This document shows, one piece after another, positions 11,980-23,132 of a stretch of 64,000 nucleotides of DNA (position 1 is the stretch's first letter; every line of letters starts with the position of its first letter). The stretch comes from Strigamia acuminata. Its lineage: Eukaryota; Arthropoda; Chilopoda; Geophilomorpha; Linotaeniidae. Where the stretch lies: NCBI GenBank assembly GCA_949358305.1, contig OX442315.1, forward strand, positions 19,866,427-19,930,426. The letters are read 5' to 3'. The notes below the pieces were generated by a model. That model had not been told where the DNA came from and made no database searches. It worked only from the letters and a program-made list of their open reading frames with translations. The position numbers and the translations under genes were made by a program.

Positions 11980-14900
11980 CTATTTCTTCAACCGTGTTGC
12001 TTGCTCTCTAATTCTCTCTGATCTTCTTAATTCGACTGGGATCTCTGGAATTGCGACCTGTTGCACCGGAGCATCGACTTCCAATTGTACTTGGTCCATC
12101 GCCTCAGCTCTGATGTCATCTATCGGTTCGGACCCCTCTTCCTCGATTTGAATAAAACGCTTCACATGCGAAATACTCCTTCTCTGTTGTCTCCCATCTG
12201 GTAATTTAAGAAGTACGGTGTTCCCAAACCTCTTTTGGACAACTGCAATGTCTTCCCCGAATGCCGTATCCAGTTTATGTTGTCTTGGTTTCGAAATCAG
12301 CACGCTATCTCCAACCTGAATTGGACTTGCTTCGCTTCTTCTTCTCGAATCGGTGTACGTTTTCGACTTTTCTTTTTCCAAAGCATCTTTTGCTTTTACT
12401 TCTTGGTGTAATTTCCCTTTTTGTGTTTGCAAAACTTGCGGAATTTTATCTCGCATTTTCCGCGTTGTCATCAGCTCGAATGGAGACTTTCCGGTGGTTC
12501 TGTGTGGCGTACTACGGTACGCTTGCAGAAATCCGCCCAAACTCTTTTTCCAACTTTTCTTCTCCACTCGTGCAGCTCGAAATGACTTTACAAAACACTT
12601 GTTTAGTCTTTCAACCTGGCCGTTAGCCTGGGGCCAATACGGTGTTACCCTTCGATGACTTATTCCTAAACTGTCCATAAACTCTCGAAATTCCGTCGAC
12701 ACGAACTGGGGCCCGTTGTCCGACGTAATGCTTTCAGGCAAGCCCCAACTCTCGAATACATGTTCCAGCCATCCGATTAACTTCTCCGCTTTAGTCGACT
12801 TCAACACCCTTGCTTCGGGCCACCGGGAGTAGTAGTCCACCAGAACCACGATGGAATGGCCATCGTCGAACGGTCCGCAAATATCTATCGCCAAGTCCCT
12901 CCAGGGCCCCTTGGGTAGAACGGTGCTTTTGATTGGTTCAGACTTTTCCGTCGTGCCACCAAACTGGCATGCACGACATTGTTGAATTAACGTCTTCACG
13001 TCGTTATCCATCGCCGGCCACCACACCTTTTCGCGTAGCCGCTGTTTAGTCCGAACAATTCCCTGATGTCCCTCGTGTGCGATGTTGGCGACTTTTTTCC
13101 GCAGGCTTCCCGGCATTACTATTCTCGTCCCACGTAAAAGAACGCCTGACTTCACCGCCAATTCGTGTCGTATGAGTTGATATTGTCGTAATTCCTTCGG
13201 AAATCTCTTCTCGTTCTTCAAACCATCTATCACGGCGCAAATTTCAACGTCCGCCCTCGATGCAACTTCTACTTCTCGCAGTGTCATCGCCCTGGGGACG
13301 GCGTTTTCCAATACGTAATGGACGTATCTTTCCGTCTCGCCGGCAATCGTTTTCCCCTCTCCAATCGGCAATAACCGCGAAAGCGCGTCCGCTATGTTGG
13401 TCGAACCGGGTTTGTGTCGGATGGAAAACTCATATGGCTGCAGACGTAAGACCCAACGTTCTATACGCGCCGATGGCTTCGACTTCGCCGAATAAATGAT
13501 TTCCAGCGCCTTGTGGTCGGTTATGAGTTCAAATGGCATTCCTATCAAGTAAATTCTGAAACGCTCGCAACCCCACACTACAGCCAGCGCTTCTTTCTCG
13601 GTTTGCGAGTACCTCCGTTCTACTTGTGACAACGTTCTGCTCGCGTACGCGATTGGTTTGTTGAAACCGTCGCTTTGACGTTGCACCAGCACCGCCCCGA
13701 GACCGACTGGTGACGCGTCGACGATCAAACAAGTTTCTGCGTGCTTTTTAAAAAAAGCTAGCGTTTCCGCTTTGCATAAGGCTTCTTTTAACGCTTGAAA
13801 TGCGTCCTCTTGTGATTTTTCCCACTTGAAGACTTCGTCTTTTCGCGCAACAGTCCTCAGAGGCTCTGCTAACGTGGAAAAATTCGGGATGTACCTGGCA
13901 CAGTAATTTACCAAGCCCAAGAAACTTCTGACTTCCGTTTCCGTCTTGGGAGCAACGGCGTCTTTAACCGCCTTGACTTTCTGCTCGGCGACCGAAATTC
14001 CATGTTTGGAAATGACATGGCCTAAAAAACTCAGTTTGTCCACGCCAAAGCAGCATTTCTTCAAATTCAAAGTCAATCCGTGTCGCTCTAAAACGTCTAA
14101 AACTTTTTCAAGTCGAGAATCATGCTCCGCAACTGTCTTGCCGTGGACCACAATATCGTCCAAACTATTTTTTGTACCTTCACATTCTTCGAGTATAGTT
14201 TGAACGATTTGCTGATACTCCTCGGGTGCTGACGCGACTCCGAAGAACAGTCGCTTATAACGAAATAACCCTCGATGGGTTACGAAAACGGTGTATTTCC
14301 TGGAACTTTCTCGCAGCGGGATCTGTAAATAACCCCACCGACAGTCCAATTTACTGATCACCTCTGCACCGTCGATTTCTTCAAGGACTTCTTCCATCGT
14401 AGGGAGTGGGTGCCTTCTCCGCTTAATCGCTTGATTGACGGCGCGCATGTCCAAGCAGATGCGAATTGTCCCGTCAGGTTTTCGCACGGGTACCATCGGC
14501 GAAATCCATTCCGTCGGCCCTGTTACTGGTTCGATGATGTCCTCCGCCAATAGTCTATCCAGTTCTACATCTACTTGTTTTCGTATATGGAATGGGATCC
14601 GGCGAACACTTTGTGCCACCGGCTTCACTTCCGAATCCACGTACAATTCTAATTCGTAGTCCTTGAGTTTTCCAATCCCGACGAACAACTTCTTGTGTTT
14701 CCTTACTTTTTCCGCTAATTCAGTTCGCACGTCGACCAGCGCCTCATCCATTAATGTGTCATCATCGACTACCGCTCGAATTACTTCTTTTTTGATTTCT
14801 ATTAAACCCAAATCTTCCGAAGTTTTCTTACTCAGCAATGAAACGCCGCCAGACGGCACGATCAGGAATCTCGCGTCAACACTCTTATTCCCTTTACTAA

Positions 14901-16023
14901 CTCTCGCTACAAATTGTCCACTAGTTTTTAAAGGCTCCTTAACCCCATATGCGTACAGTTTCGTTGTCGTTGGTTGAGCAACTATTCCTCTCTTCTTTAG
15001 GGATTTCCACGTTTCCGAATTAATTGTATTCGCCGTCGAACCGGAATCGATCATAATGTCTATTTCCTTTCGTGCGATCGTGACTTTCACGCAATCCTTG
15101 TTCGCTAATGCTGACACGCAGAACGAGTAGTCGCTATCATAGTCGTATTCTTCGACTCCACTTACGCCAACGTATTGCACGTGTTCCTTCGCGCCTCGAC
15201 CACGTCCTCCGGCATTTTTCATGCGACAAACTTTTGAGAAATGACCCAACTTGTGGCAAAATCCGCATTCTTTTCCTTTTGCCACTGTACACTCGTTGGC
15301 CATGTGGTCCGGGCGTCCGCAACGAAAACACTCCGCACCTTCTCGTGGTTTGCTTCCCTGTCGTTCTCCAGCGTTTTGCGGCTTGCCCCTAAATTTACGA
15401 AACTGTCCACGTGTATTTTTTCTGAAAGGCTTTTTCTCACTGTCAATTCTATTCACAATTTCTTCTTTCACCTTAACGTTTCCATCCTTTTCCATCAGCG
15501 ATGCGTGCTTCTCGCTCGCTTCTGCTGCACGCGCCAATTTTAACAATGAATCCAGCGTCACCGTGTCTTCTCGCAACAAACGACGTCTCAACGCTTTGTC
15601 TCGACCTTTTTCAATAATTTGATCGACAATTAAATCAGTTTCTAAAGTCCCGTACTCACACGTTTTGACCATCGCTTTTAACTTCGTGACATACATATCC
15701 ATCGATTCTGACGCTTCCTGTCCTTGCTGGCGAAACATATGCCGCTCGTAACGCAGGTTTTTCCGTGGATAAAAATACGTTTTCAGTGCTGCGACCGCTG
15801 AATCAAAATCCTTTTTCTCCGGGTCAGTAAACGTCTCAAAAACGTCTTGTACCTCCGGCCCAGCTAAGTGGAGCAGCATCGCCTTCTTCTGCTTCGCATC
15901 GTCAATGTTTGCAGCAAGCAAATAATAGCTGAATGCACCAAACCATTTTTTCCAGCGTTGATCGAGGTTCCCGTCGGTTATCACAAACTGTGGGATTGTT
16001 GGCAAATTCAAGCCTGTCGCCAT
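11980..16023 (-). CDS. gag-pol: Gag-Pol polyprotein of G2, single frame
   Basis: One 1347-residue frame joins Gag to Pol with no frameshift or stop. In order it has a Gag N-terminal region, two zinc knuckles (CFRCGRPDHMANEC and CGFCHKLGHFSKVC) at about 230-270, and an aspartic protease with DSG (IDIMIDSGSTA). RT follows with SLDD in place of the usual YxDD (NSLDDIVV), then RNase H with its DAS and TDH motifs. Integrase has an HHCC finger (HEGHQG...CRACQ) and D, D, E core residues (AIDICGPF, TSDNGPQF, NGQVERL), and the C terminus is basic. The missing Tyr of the RT box is shared, as I recall, by C-clade gypsy relatives and need not mean inactivity. Overlapping plus-strand frames are shadows. 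No env-like frame is present. Confidence 0.95.
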   Translation of the reverse strand: MATGLNLPTIPQFVITDGNLDQRWKKWFGAFSYYLLAANIDDAKQKKAMLLHLAGPEVQDVFETFTDPEKKDFDSAVAALKTYFYPRKNLRYERHMFRQQGQEASESMDMYVTKLKAMVKTCEYGTLETDLIVDQIIEKGRDKALRRRLLREDTVTLDSLLKLARAAEASEKHASLMEKDGNVKVKEEIVNRIDSEKKPFRKNTRGQFRKFRGKPQNAGERQGSKPREGAECFRCGRPDHMANECTVAKGKECGFCHKLGHFSKVCRMKNAGGRGRGAKEHVQYVGVSGVEEYDYDSDYSFCVSALANKDCVKVTIARKEIDIMIDSGSTANTINSETWKSLKKRGIVAQPTTTKLYAYGVKEPLKTSGQFVARVSKGNKSVDARFLIVPSGGVSLLSKKTSEDLGLIEIKKEVIRAVVDDDTLMDEALVDVRTELAEKVRKHKKLFVGIGKLKDYELELYVDSEVKPVAQSVRRIPFHIRKQVDVELDRLLAEDIIEPVTGPTEWISPMVPVRKPDGTIRICLDMRAVNQAIKRRRHPLPTMEEVLEEIDGAEVISKLDCRWGYLQIPLRESSRKYTVFVTHRGLFRYKRLFFGVASAPEEYQQIVQTILEECEGTKNSLDDIVVHGKTVAEHDSRLEKVLDVLERHGLTLNLKKCCFGVDKLSFLGHVISKHGISVAEQKVKAVKDAVAPKTETEVRSFLGLVNYCARYIPNFSTLAEPLRTVARKDEVFKWEKSQEDAFQALKEALCKAETLAFFKKHAETCLIVDASPVGLGAVLVQRQSDGFNKPIAYASRTLSQVERRYSQTEKEALAVVWGCERFRIYLIGMPFELITDHKALEIIYSAKSKPSARIERWVLRLQPYEFSIRHKPGSTNIADALSRLLPIGEGKTIAGETERYVHYVLENAVPRAMTLREVEVASRADVEICAVIDGLKNEKRFPKELRQYQLIRHELAVKSGVLLRGTRIVMPGSLRKKVANIAHEGHQGIVRTKQRLREKVWWPAMDNDVKTLIQQCRACQFGGTTEKSEPIKSTVLPKGPWRDLAIDICGPFDDGHSIVVLVDYYSRWPEARVLKSTKAEKLIGWLEHVFESWGLPESITSDNGPQFVSTEFREFMDSLGISHRRVTPYWPQANGQVERLNKCFVKSFRAARVEKKSWKKSLGGFLQAYRSTPHRTTGKSPFELMTTRKMRDKIPQVLQTQKGKLHQEVKAKDALEKEKSKTYTDSRRRSEASPIQVGDSVLISKPRQHKLDTAFGEDIAVVQKRFGNTVLLKLPDGRQQRRSISHVKRFIQIEEEGSEPIDDIRAEAMDQVQLEVDAPVQQVAIPEIPVELRRSERIREQATRLKK

Positions 16024-16157
16024 CTTGGAACCACGCCCCTCTCAGCAAATCCCGGAAAATTGTTCAATTTCGCACTCACTACCATTATTCACGTTGATTC
16101 GCATCACTTTCTGTCTTTTTAATTGTTCTTAAGTGCTGATGCATGTGGATTCTGTTT

Positions 16158-16173
16158 GTTATCCTCGTCGCCA
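16158..16173 (-). promoter_or_regulatory. Primer binding site of G2
   Basis: On the minus strand, four bases after the LTR, the sequence reads TGGCGACGAGGATAAC. The TGG start and position identify it as a tRNA primer site. I could not name the tRNA with confidence. Confidence 0.7.
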
Positions 16174-16177
16174 ATTA

Positions 16178-16321
16178 TGTAGTGTTTAGCTACTAAGAAT
16201 GAAGTGCACACGCAGGATGAGTGTCGTGAACTGACGTGTTCTGTTTATTAACACAATATCAAAGTACGCCGCCAGGTAGCTAGACTGGCTGCGCCATCTA
16301 TTGAGTGGTCTGAACACCACA
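16178..16321 (-). repeat. 5' LTR of element G2 (144 bp)
   Basis: Partner of 11625-11768. The target duplication TGAAG follows at 16322-16326 and the G1 integrase frame resumes directly. Confidence 0.95.
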
Positions 16322-17321
16322 TGAAGTTATTCTGAAAGAAGGCAGTCCGAGAGAAATCCTAAGCGACCGTGGAACGGAATACAGGAACAAAATGGTTGAG
16401 GAGGTCTCAAATATGTTTAAAAGTTTGCATAAAACTACGTCAGGATACCATCCAAGAACAAATGGATTAACTGAGAGATTTAATGCGACATTCGCAAAAA
16501 TGTTGCAAAGTTACGTCAATGATGAACACACTGACTGGGACGAATTTCTTCCATTTCTCCTGTTTTCATATAACACGGCCGTTCATGAAACAACAGGATA
16601 TACACCACACTATTTACTTCGTGGATATGATGTGGATTTGACAGTAGATGTTAATTTGGACTTGCCACAGAAAGAATATACATTAAGAACAGCAAAATTC
16701 ATTCGAGCAGCCAGGAAAATTGCAAATGAGAGACTTGAAAAACAATCTGCAAAAAGTAAGAAAAGATTTGATGAAGACAGAGTCAACAAAGAATTTGAAC
16801 CAGGTGAATTGGTTTATCTAAAAACCATCAACAGAAAAGTTGGCCTGTCAGAGAAGCTTTTACCCCAATTTTCCGGCCCGTATGAAATTGTGCGAAGAAC
16901 TGCACCTAATGACTATGAAATCATCAATTCTACAAGAAAGAAAAGTGACATAGTGAATGTAGAAAGGTTAAAACCATATAAGGAACGAATTGAAGAAGAA
17001 ATAGATGAAGTTCTGAAAGATATGCCAGAAAAGAAAGTGAAATTTGCTGATAAAGTGAAAAAAATCAGTAAAAAAGGTGAAATTGTAGTTGAAAACACAG
17101 AAAAACTAGTGAGAACAACGAAAATTAAGCCAAAAGAACGTTATATAGATGATACAGAACAGATTTCTCTAAAATCACTATTTGAACCACAGCCTACGGT
17201 GAAAACGAATGAAAATCAACTTCAAAACCCGCCACTAGATGGCGCAAGTCCACAAACCAACGATTTCCGGTCGCGCAGACTCAGACCGCGTAAGCGAAAA
17301 GACTATCGCCATTTCTACTGA
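16322..17321 (+). pseudogene. pol: G1 pol, right fragment: C-terminal integrase
   Basis: Frame continues from 11624 across G2 with no shift. It supplies the second core Asp (LSDRGTEY, codon 16365-16367) and the catalytic Glu (TNGLTERF, codon 16473-16475), 35 residues apart as expected for a D,D-35-E integrase. Further on, VYLKTIN and the FSGPYEIV segment form a GPY/F-type module, followed by a Lys/Glu-rich tail ending in a TGA at 17319-17321. A Met at 16392 gives a long frame but is not the biological start. No env frame follows. Confidence 0.92.
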
Positions 17322-18379
17322 TTTTGTCTACGGTGAACGCGAACTAATAGCGTGACCCGGAAAACAAGAACTTCCGACATTTAAGTTGACATTTTGTGTT
17401 TGAAATTGTGTTACAAAAGGTTGTGTAAGTGTGTTAAATAATTATAGGTGATTTTTTTGGAATGAAATGTGAAGTTTTAAACGTTTTTATAAGCGGACTG
17501 CGCGAAACGAAACTAATCGCGATCTTCGTCGATTTGCTTTGAATTTTTATAGCATTTAATAAGTTAGATAAAATTTTGAAATAATTTGAAATTGAATTTA
17601 GTAGTGTAATAGTTTAATTTAAAAATAGTTTTAAAGAATAAATTGGAAAAATTTAATTTGAATAATGCGAATTGACTGAGGACGCGAGTGGAATCTATCG
17701 CGAATTTTGCTTGAAAATATAATGTGTTGAAAATTTTGATAAATTTAATGTAAATATTTCACAGCATAATTTTGATTGAATGTTAGAAGGAGTTAATTAT
17801 TGTAAATAATTGAAATAAGTTGATGTTTTAACGGTATTGTTAATTTTAAAGAAAATTAGAGAAATAGGAAAAATATTTTTTGAATTTGTTTATTCCCATT
17901 TTGGAAAATTGTTAAGAGTTGTAATTTATTATGAAAATGCTTGTTTTTTAATGTGAATAGTTTTGAATATTGAGTGACAGAATAATTTATATTTATTTTT
18001 CATCTTGTTTTAATTTAAAATGTGAACTTTGATTTTGATAATTTAATTTTGACAAAATTTTCTTTTGACTTACGTTTTTTTGTTAGACTTTTCAAATATG
18101 TAAAGATGAACAATGGAAAAGCAAATATTGTATTAGTGATATTAAGTTAGTTTAAGTTGAATTATTTTATGATTTGATCAGAATGGTAACATTGGAATAA
18201 AAGGGAGTAAAGTTAACTCCAGAATAATTTAAGTTTGTGTGATAACTATGAAACAGCTGAGTGATAACTTATGAAAGGTAGAAATAGCCGAACATTCCTT
18301 AAGAATGTCCGATTTAAAAGACACCTGTCTGGTATCGAAATTTGTATTTTGGGGTCCAAAACACAGCAAAAAAGGGAGT
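17322..18379 (+). other. 3' untranslated region of G1, with polypurine tract
   Basis: About 1 kb of AT-rich DNA with no coding frame lies between the pol stop and the LTR. It ends in AAAAAAGGGAG (18368-18378), a polypurine tract abutting the LTR. Confidence 0.75.
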
Positions 18380-18951
18380 TGTCACGTGTACGAACCGTGC
18401 CAATTGATGCGCGATTCGTAGCACGTAATTCGAATCATTATTAGGTTAAATGTTGCTAAATTTCGGCCACAGATGGCGCTGACGGCTTGGACTCCGTCAT
18501 CGCCATGTGATGGACCGATCAATTCAATTATGGGGTTTATGGCAGATTTGCTATAAATAAGGAGCCCGCACTAAGACAGGTCTCTAATCACTTTTGCTTT
18601 TCAGAACTAGAGAGTCTGATGTCGCCTCAATAAAGAGCGCGGCTGATGACTATAAAACCAATTTAATTACATCGCAATTAAGTTATCACACAGTAGTTCA
18701 TAACCCAATTAATAAAGGTTGTACATTTGACAAATGTAAGAAGTGACAATTTATCCAAAATAACATTCTGACCTGTTGAGAATAAATGTATCTGAATTTA
18801 TAAGGGATCGAACAAACTTTGTTTGTCCGGTCAAATAAATCTGAATTGAATTTAAAGCATAAATGAATCTCATTCTTTCCTTTCACACTCACTAAACCCC
18901 AATTAAACATAGTTGCGTGGAGACCTGATTAGGCCCGGATTCCACGTAACA
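18380..18951 (+). repeat. 3' LTR of G1
   Basis: The segment begins TGTCACGTG just after a polypurine tract and ends CACGTAACA, a near-perfect terminal inversion. It carries a TATA box and polyadenylation signals in LTR-like order. The partner LTR lies outside the window, so the boundaries rest on these features alone. Confidence 0.8.
18552..18559 (+). promoter_or_regulatory. TATA box in the G1 LTR
   Basis: TATAAATA is followed about 75 bp later by AATAAA (18629-18634) and again at about 18711, as expected for U3, R and U5 parts. Confidence 0.55.
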
Positions 18952-20971
18952 ATATATCCAAAACGGAATAAGTTTAAATTTTAATGTGTTGAAATTAAAA
19001 TCGATTCGAAACTGAATAACTTTGCAACTTGTACCTTACAGATGGACAAAACCCTGGTCAGGACCTGTTCAGTCCTTGAAAATACGACGAAAACATGGCT
19101 AGCCAATTTTCATCATATTTTCAAGTTGCTGCTCGATGATGAGTCGAATCATGTCAAAGTTATTCAAAACGTTAAATTTCAAAACTATTCCAATTCGATA
19201 TAGTGTAAAACTAGGAGAGTTAATGGCTGCAAACAGCCCGAAAATGGCAACAACCAGTCGCCACCAACCAGAAAATTTAAAAAAATTAAAATTCATGAGT
19301 CTATAATAGACTAAAAAGAAGGAAAATAAAATAAAGTCCTGTTTACGAGGTTTTATGATTGCATACTGGGGCCACACTATACACAAGAGGATTATATTTC
19401 TTTTAAAACTGTTTTCGAAACCAAGCGATGTTCCATGACACACATTGCTCTGGGAAACAAAATTATTATGAAATTTATGATTTGCATTAAGGCTGCCGAG
19501 AATTCCTGTTTATTTGTTATCAACGTACCGTCGTAGTAAGCCATTTCTTAAATTCAGCCTTGCTCTCAAGTCTCAAGTTGCAATTAAAAGAGTAAGACAA
19601 AAACAAAAGATATTTTTTTTATTTTTGGTCCAGAAGAATGAAGAAGGAAATTAAATTCAGCAAACAAGTTCGAGGTACAATAAGCCAGCTTGAAACTCAA
19701 AGGTTTGAAATATTAAAACAATATAAACAGGATGTAACATTGCGACTGGCAGAGATGTAGGTCCAGAGTTTGGAAATAAATAATTGGAAAATAAAATTAC
19801 TCGTGGCTGGATTTATAGCGGAAAAAAAAACGTGAGCCGTATAAAAATAAACTACGTATAATAATATAAAAAAAACAAAAAAAAAACATTAACATTTATT
19901 TCCATGGTAATTCGTTGGACTGGAAATCTATTTTTGCCATACGATATTGCTTTTTAGCTGCTTTTACAGCATTGATTTATGTATTTAATTTGACTATTGC
20001 AAATCGACTGCTTTCATTCCTGTTTCTCAGTATTGGTTGGAGTTTCTCTGTTTTTTTTTCTAAGAAACTTCTCCAGTGACTCAAAGGCAAAACGTAATGA
20101 AAAGAAAAAGTGCGCGCTCCCAAATTGCTAAAATCACTGATGAATTGGTTTCGCACGATATCGCCTTAAGATGTTGAATTGGTGCCAGCTTTGATGTCAC
20201 CATGTTTCGCTAAGATTATTTCTTTGCTCACGCTGTTGAGAGATTGATGTGACCCAATAAACGACCAGATGCGACCTCATAATGTATCACGAGACACGAA
20301 AAGAATTTCCTTCTTACTTCATAATGACTTACTATAGCCGACCACCAATCGGATGTTCCTAATAACGACAGTAAAATATTTAATTTTGTGTACCAATTAG
20401 TAAACCACAATTAACAAATAAAAGAAAATAAGACCCGAGATTCTTACCTTGTTTATTGCCTCATTTAGTTTTACCACACAACATTAAACTAAGCCACAGA
20501 AGCGGTGAGTAGTGTTGAGAAAACCACATTCCCAAAAGAGAAAAGAATAAAATAAAACGTCCAGCAACGAGCCACTACCAAATTGGAATTTACTAATCAC
20601 TTTTAATCTTTTGGTTCGAAAACAATTCTGCTGTATCAAACATCAAGCTAGTGCTTAAATGAAGTTACATTAAAAGTTTACATAAATGTTACCGGTACCT
20701 GTTTTCTTACACAAAAAAATACCAGTAATCACTTTTATTGATAATTTATCTTTGACGAATTTGAATCAAATTTTTTTTTAAATTTAAACAAAAATGACCA
20801 ATATGGAACATCAAGAATGGAGAATTAATTTAATAAAAATGAAATAAAATGACACTCCTGTTCTGTGATTTTTTCTGTGATTTTTCTTGTGATTTTTAAT
20901 TCTTCGAGTTAGCACATGCAGGCGCTAGTGTCCAATTTGTACCAAAGCAACCGCAGGAACGTTTCGTTAGG
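18952..20971. other. Non-coding DNA between G1 and the signal-peptide exon
   Basis: AT-rich sequence with only short open frames and no recognisable domain or repeat structure. Poly-A and poly-T runs are common. Part of it may be the promoter of the gene that starts at 21023. Confidence 0.5.
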
Positions 20972-20989
20972 ATGGAGTCGAACATCTAA
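20972..20989 (+). promoter_or_regulatory. Possible upstream ORF (MESNI stop)
   Basis: A six-codon frame including stop lies 33 bp before the ATG at 21023. If 21023 is a real start, this would be an upstream ORF in its 5' leader that could lower translation. The transcription start is unknown. Confidence 0.3.
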
Positions 20990-21022
20990 AAGATTCCTTT
21001 TTCTACAAGCCCCCTTTTAAAT

Positions 21023-21084
21023 ATGCAGTATTTCTCGTGGATTTCGCTGCTTCTTACGTCCATTTGCACCTGTTCTAGCTTTAG
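21023..21084 (+). CDS. Probable first coding exon (signal peptide) of the plus-strand Cys-loop receptor
   Basis: ATG opens a short hydrophobic frame, MQYFSWISLLLTSICTCSSF, ending AG just before a good donor (GTAAGA). It looks like a cleavable secretion signal. It ends two bases into a codon, and the Cys-loop exon at 42978 begins with exactly one leftover base before TGG, so the phases fit. With it the coding exons total 1260 bases (419 residues plus stop), normal for this family. The link implies a 21.9-kb intron. It could instead belong to another secreted or membrane protein; no other candidate signal exon closer to 42978 stood out. Confidence 0.45.
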
Positions 21085-22459
21085 GTAAGAAAAATTTTAA
21101 AATATTTTTAAAAAGATTGGCACATTGTGTTTCATATTTGATTACAATCACGTCGCCTCCATGCGAGAAAACTTAACAGGCTTCGCACTGACTTGCAGCT
21201 TCAGTAGCATAGAAAACAATAACAACAATAAAAAAAACACCAATGTAATTAATTGAAACATAAATCGAACATGACTAATAATGCACGCATGTAATTAGTT
21301 AGTTCAGCTTGAATGAGTAGTTTGTTGTTTATGTATCACGTGACAATGCATTAAGCAAAATGTCTTTCTTTCTTTGTTCCACGAACATTTATACATTTTG
21401 TCTTAGAACGTTGATTTTAAATTCGGTAGCGTTACATAAACTCGGATTGTCTTATAGTTATAATTTTATACAGACCTGTTGCTGAAGAGATGGTGTTACA
21501 TTACACTAAAGTCATCACAAGGATTGCAGTCTTCGCTGGGTATTTCTAACCACAAATTAAGTTATTTATGGCGCAAAACGAAAGTGTATTTTGCTATTTA
21601 AACGTAAAGTACTCTGAAAAGATTGGTCGTATTTTAGGTAAATATTTTATCGAATAGGCAAAAGAGTACGGTAATTTATCACCGCATTTTTAAAAGCTGG
21701 AATAGGTTGGTGAAGGAACACGAGTGGAAACTTGAAAGCAAAAATTACGCCTCTAATTAAAGGACAAACCAATTTTCTAAAAACAAATACTGGTAAACAA
21801 ACACAACCTCAACCAAAGTGATTTTTTATACGAATTGATGCGGTGTGCTTTTAACCGGAAAATTACTTCAAATGCAGTCTTATTTCTAATTAAAATTTGA
21901 AGAAGATGCTGTAAAATGAGCTCGGAGTCGAATTAAATGCATAAAATACGTATTTTTTCGAAACTTTATCTTCAAAACTTAACGTTTAAGAGATAAAAAG
22001 ATTTTTACGATTGCTGTTTTGACGAGAATTATAATAAAACACACATTTAGATTTTAGAACCTACATTATTCTTAAACTCTCAAATACGTAAGTGTGTATG
22101 TGTCTTTTGTACTTTTGTTCAAGTCCCGGTGAGTCACTAAAGTCCGAGGGGTTTCGATGTTCCCACGTTAAAGATGAGTTTTAGATAAGAGCTAAAAACG
22201 TGCAATTTTGGTCGAAAAATTCTCTCCTTTTTTAATTTAATCGTACGTGACTCTTACTCCTGCCGTAAATCAACACTTATGATGTCATATATGTGTCTTC
22301 GTCATTGTTTTGTATTTAAAACGCAAGGCACGTATTGAAAATCGATATTGAGTGGCATGATGACAGGAGAAGACAATATTGGTTGTACCAAAGGATCGAA
22401 AACAAGATTAAATAAATTGACATAAGATTTTAATTTTCTTCCGCTTTTTATTTCAGAGT

Positions 22460-22525
22460 TATTTTTTACTTTGAATATTGCCTATAGGGTTTTAAACCAT
22501 ATAGGCAATACTCAAAGTAAAATAT
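22460..22525. repeat. Short palindrome
   Basis: Arms of about 26 bp (TACTTTGAATATTGCCTATA and its near-complement) flank a 12-bp centre. Probably a small foldback MITE remnant. Confidence 0.6.
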
Positions 22526-23095
22526 TGATCGATTGCTTTGATTTGGATTTTAGGTTGTTTCCATATTTGTTTTGGTTGGTAATAAAGTTCGTTCCAATGT
22601 TTGCTTAACTGCTTTTTTTTTAAATGAAAATTTTTGGGCTGAGTATTGAATTTTCAATCACAAAAAAGCAATTTTTATATTAAAGTACATGGGAAATTAT
22701 TTAAATTTTGTATTTTTTTTTTCTGTTTTTTATTTTTTATTTAAGACGTGAGGAAATTGTTTCTGGGAATTGACCCAACTTTATTGTTCACACGAGTGAA
22801 TTGATTTTTTATTTTTATTTCGTCTATCGGTTCGGTTCGGTAAAAAGTGGGAGAAAAAAGATGAAGTTGCACAACTGTCACGCCAAACTCTGCTTGAATA
22901 CACGAGTACTAAAGTGGCTGCGACAGTGTTATACAGGTGGAAATGGAGAAACGTTGCACTCTTGATTTGCACCAAATCACGTCTTCTCTTCTTGCGAGGG
23001 CTTAACGAAATTGTGACAGCTTTAAAAAATGGTTTTGCAAAAAAGAAAAAAACGTCTTGATTCCTAATTATTTATTTACAAAGAAAGACGGAAAT

Positions 23096-23098
<3 letters not shown>

Positions 23099-23129
<31 letters not shown>
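23099..23129. repeat. (AT)n microsatellite
   Basis: About 15 uninterrupted AT units. Confidence 0.95.

Positions 23130-23132
<3 letters not shown>

Larger units (their letters stand above)
11625..16321 (-). mobile_element. Compact Ty3/gypsy retrotransposon G2, inserted in G1 integrase
   Basis: A 4.7-kb, apparently complete element. Two 144-bp LTRs (TGTAGTG...CACCACA) look identical and bracket one 1347-residue Gag-Pol frame on the minus strand. The target TGAAG is duplicated at 11620-11624 and 16322-16326. A primer site adjoins the right LTR and a purine-rich tract the left LTR. Perfect LTRs and an unbroken frame make it a candidate for recent or current activity. It appears to belong to the Mag-like or C-clade side of Ty3/gypsy, judged from the non-tyrosine SLDD catalytic box and two zinc knuckles; this clade call is from memory of the families. 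Confidence 0.95.
1..18951 (+). mobile_element. Ty3/gypsy LTR retrotransposon G1, 5' end outside window
   Basis: G1 is the oldest layer of the nest. In the window it consists of a short pol piece (2-68), the RT/RNase H/N-terminal integrase piece (9380-11624), the C-terminal integrase piece (16322-17321), a 3' untranslated stretch and a 3' LTR (18380-18951). The pieces are separated by element A and element G2. At both breakpoints the reading frame continues correctly once the 4-bp and 5-bp target duplications are counted once. Gag, protease and the 5' LTR must lie to the left of position 1. Domain order RT, RNase H, integrase and a GPY/F-like C terminus is that of Ty3/gypsy (Metaviridae). Its target duplication cannot be tested because the left end is missing. 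Confidence 0.9.

Noticed and set aside
12261-15622. Many plus-strand frames of 60-120 residues within G2
   Set aside because: All are shadows of the 1347-residue minus-strand Gag-Pol, which has every expected domain.
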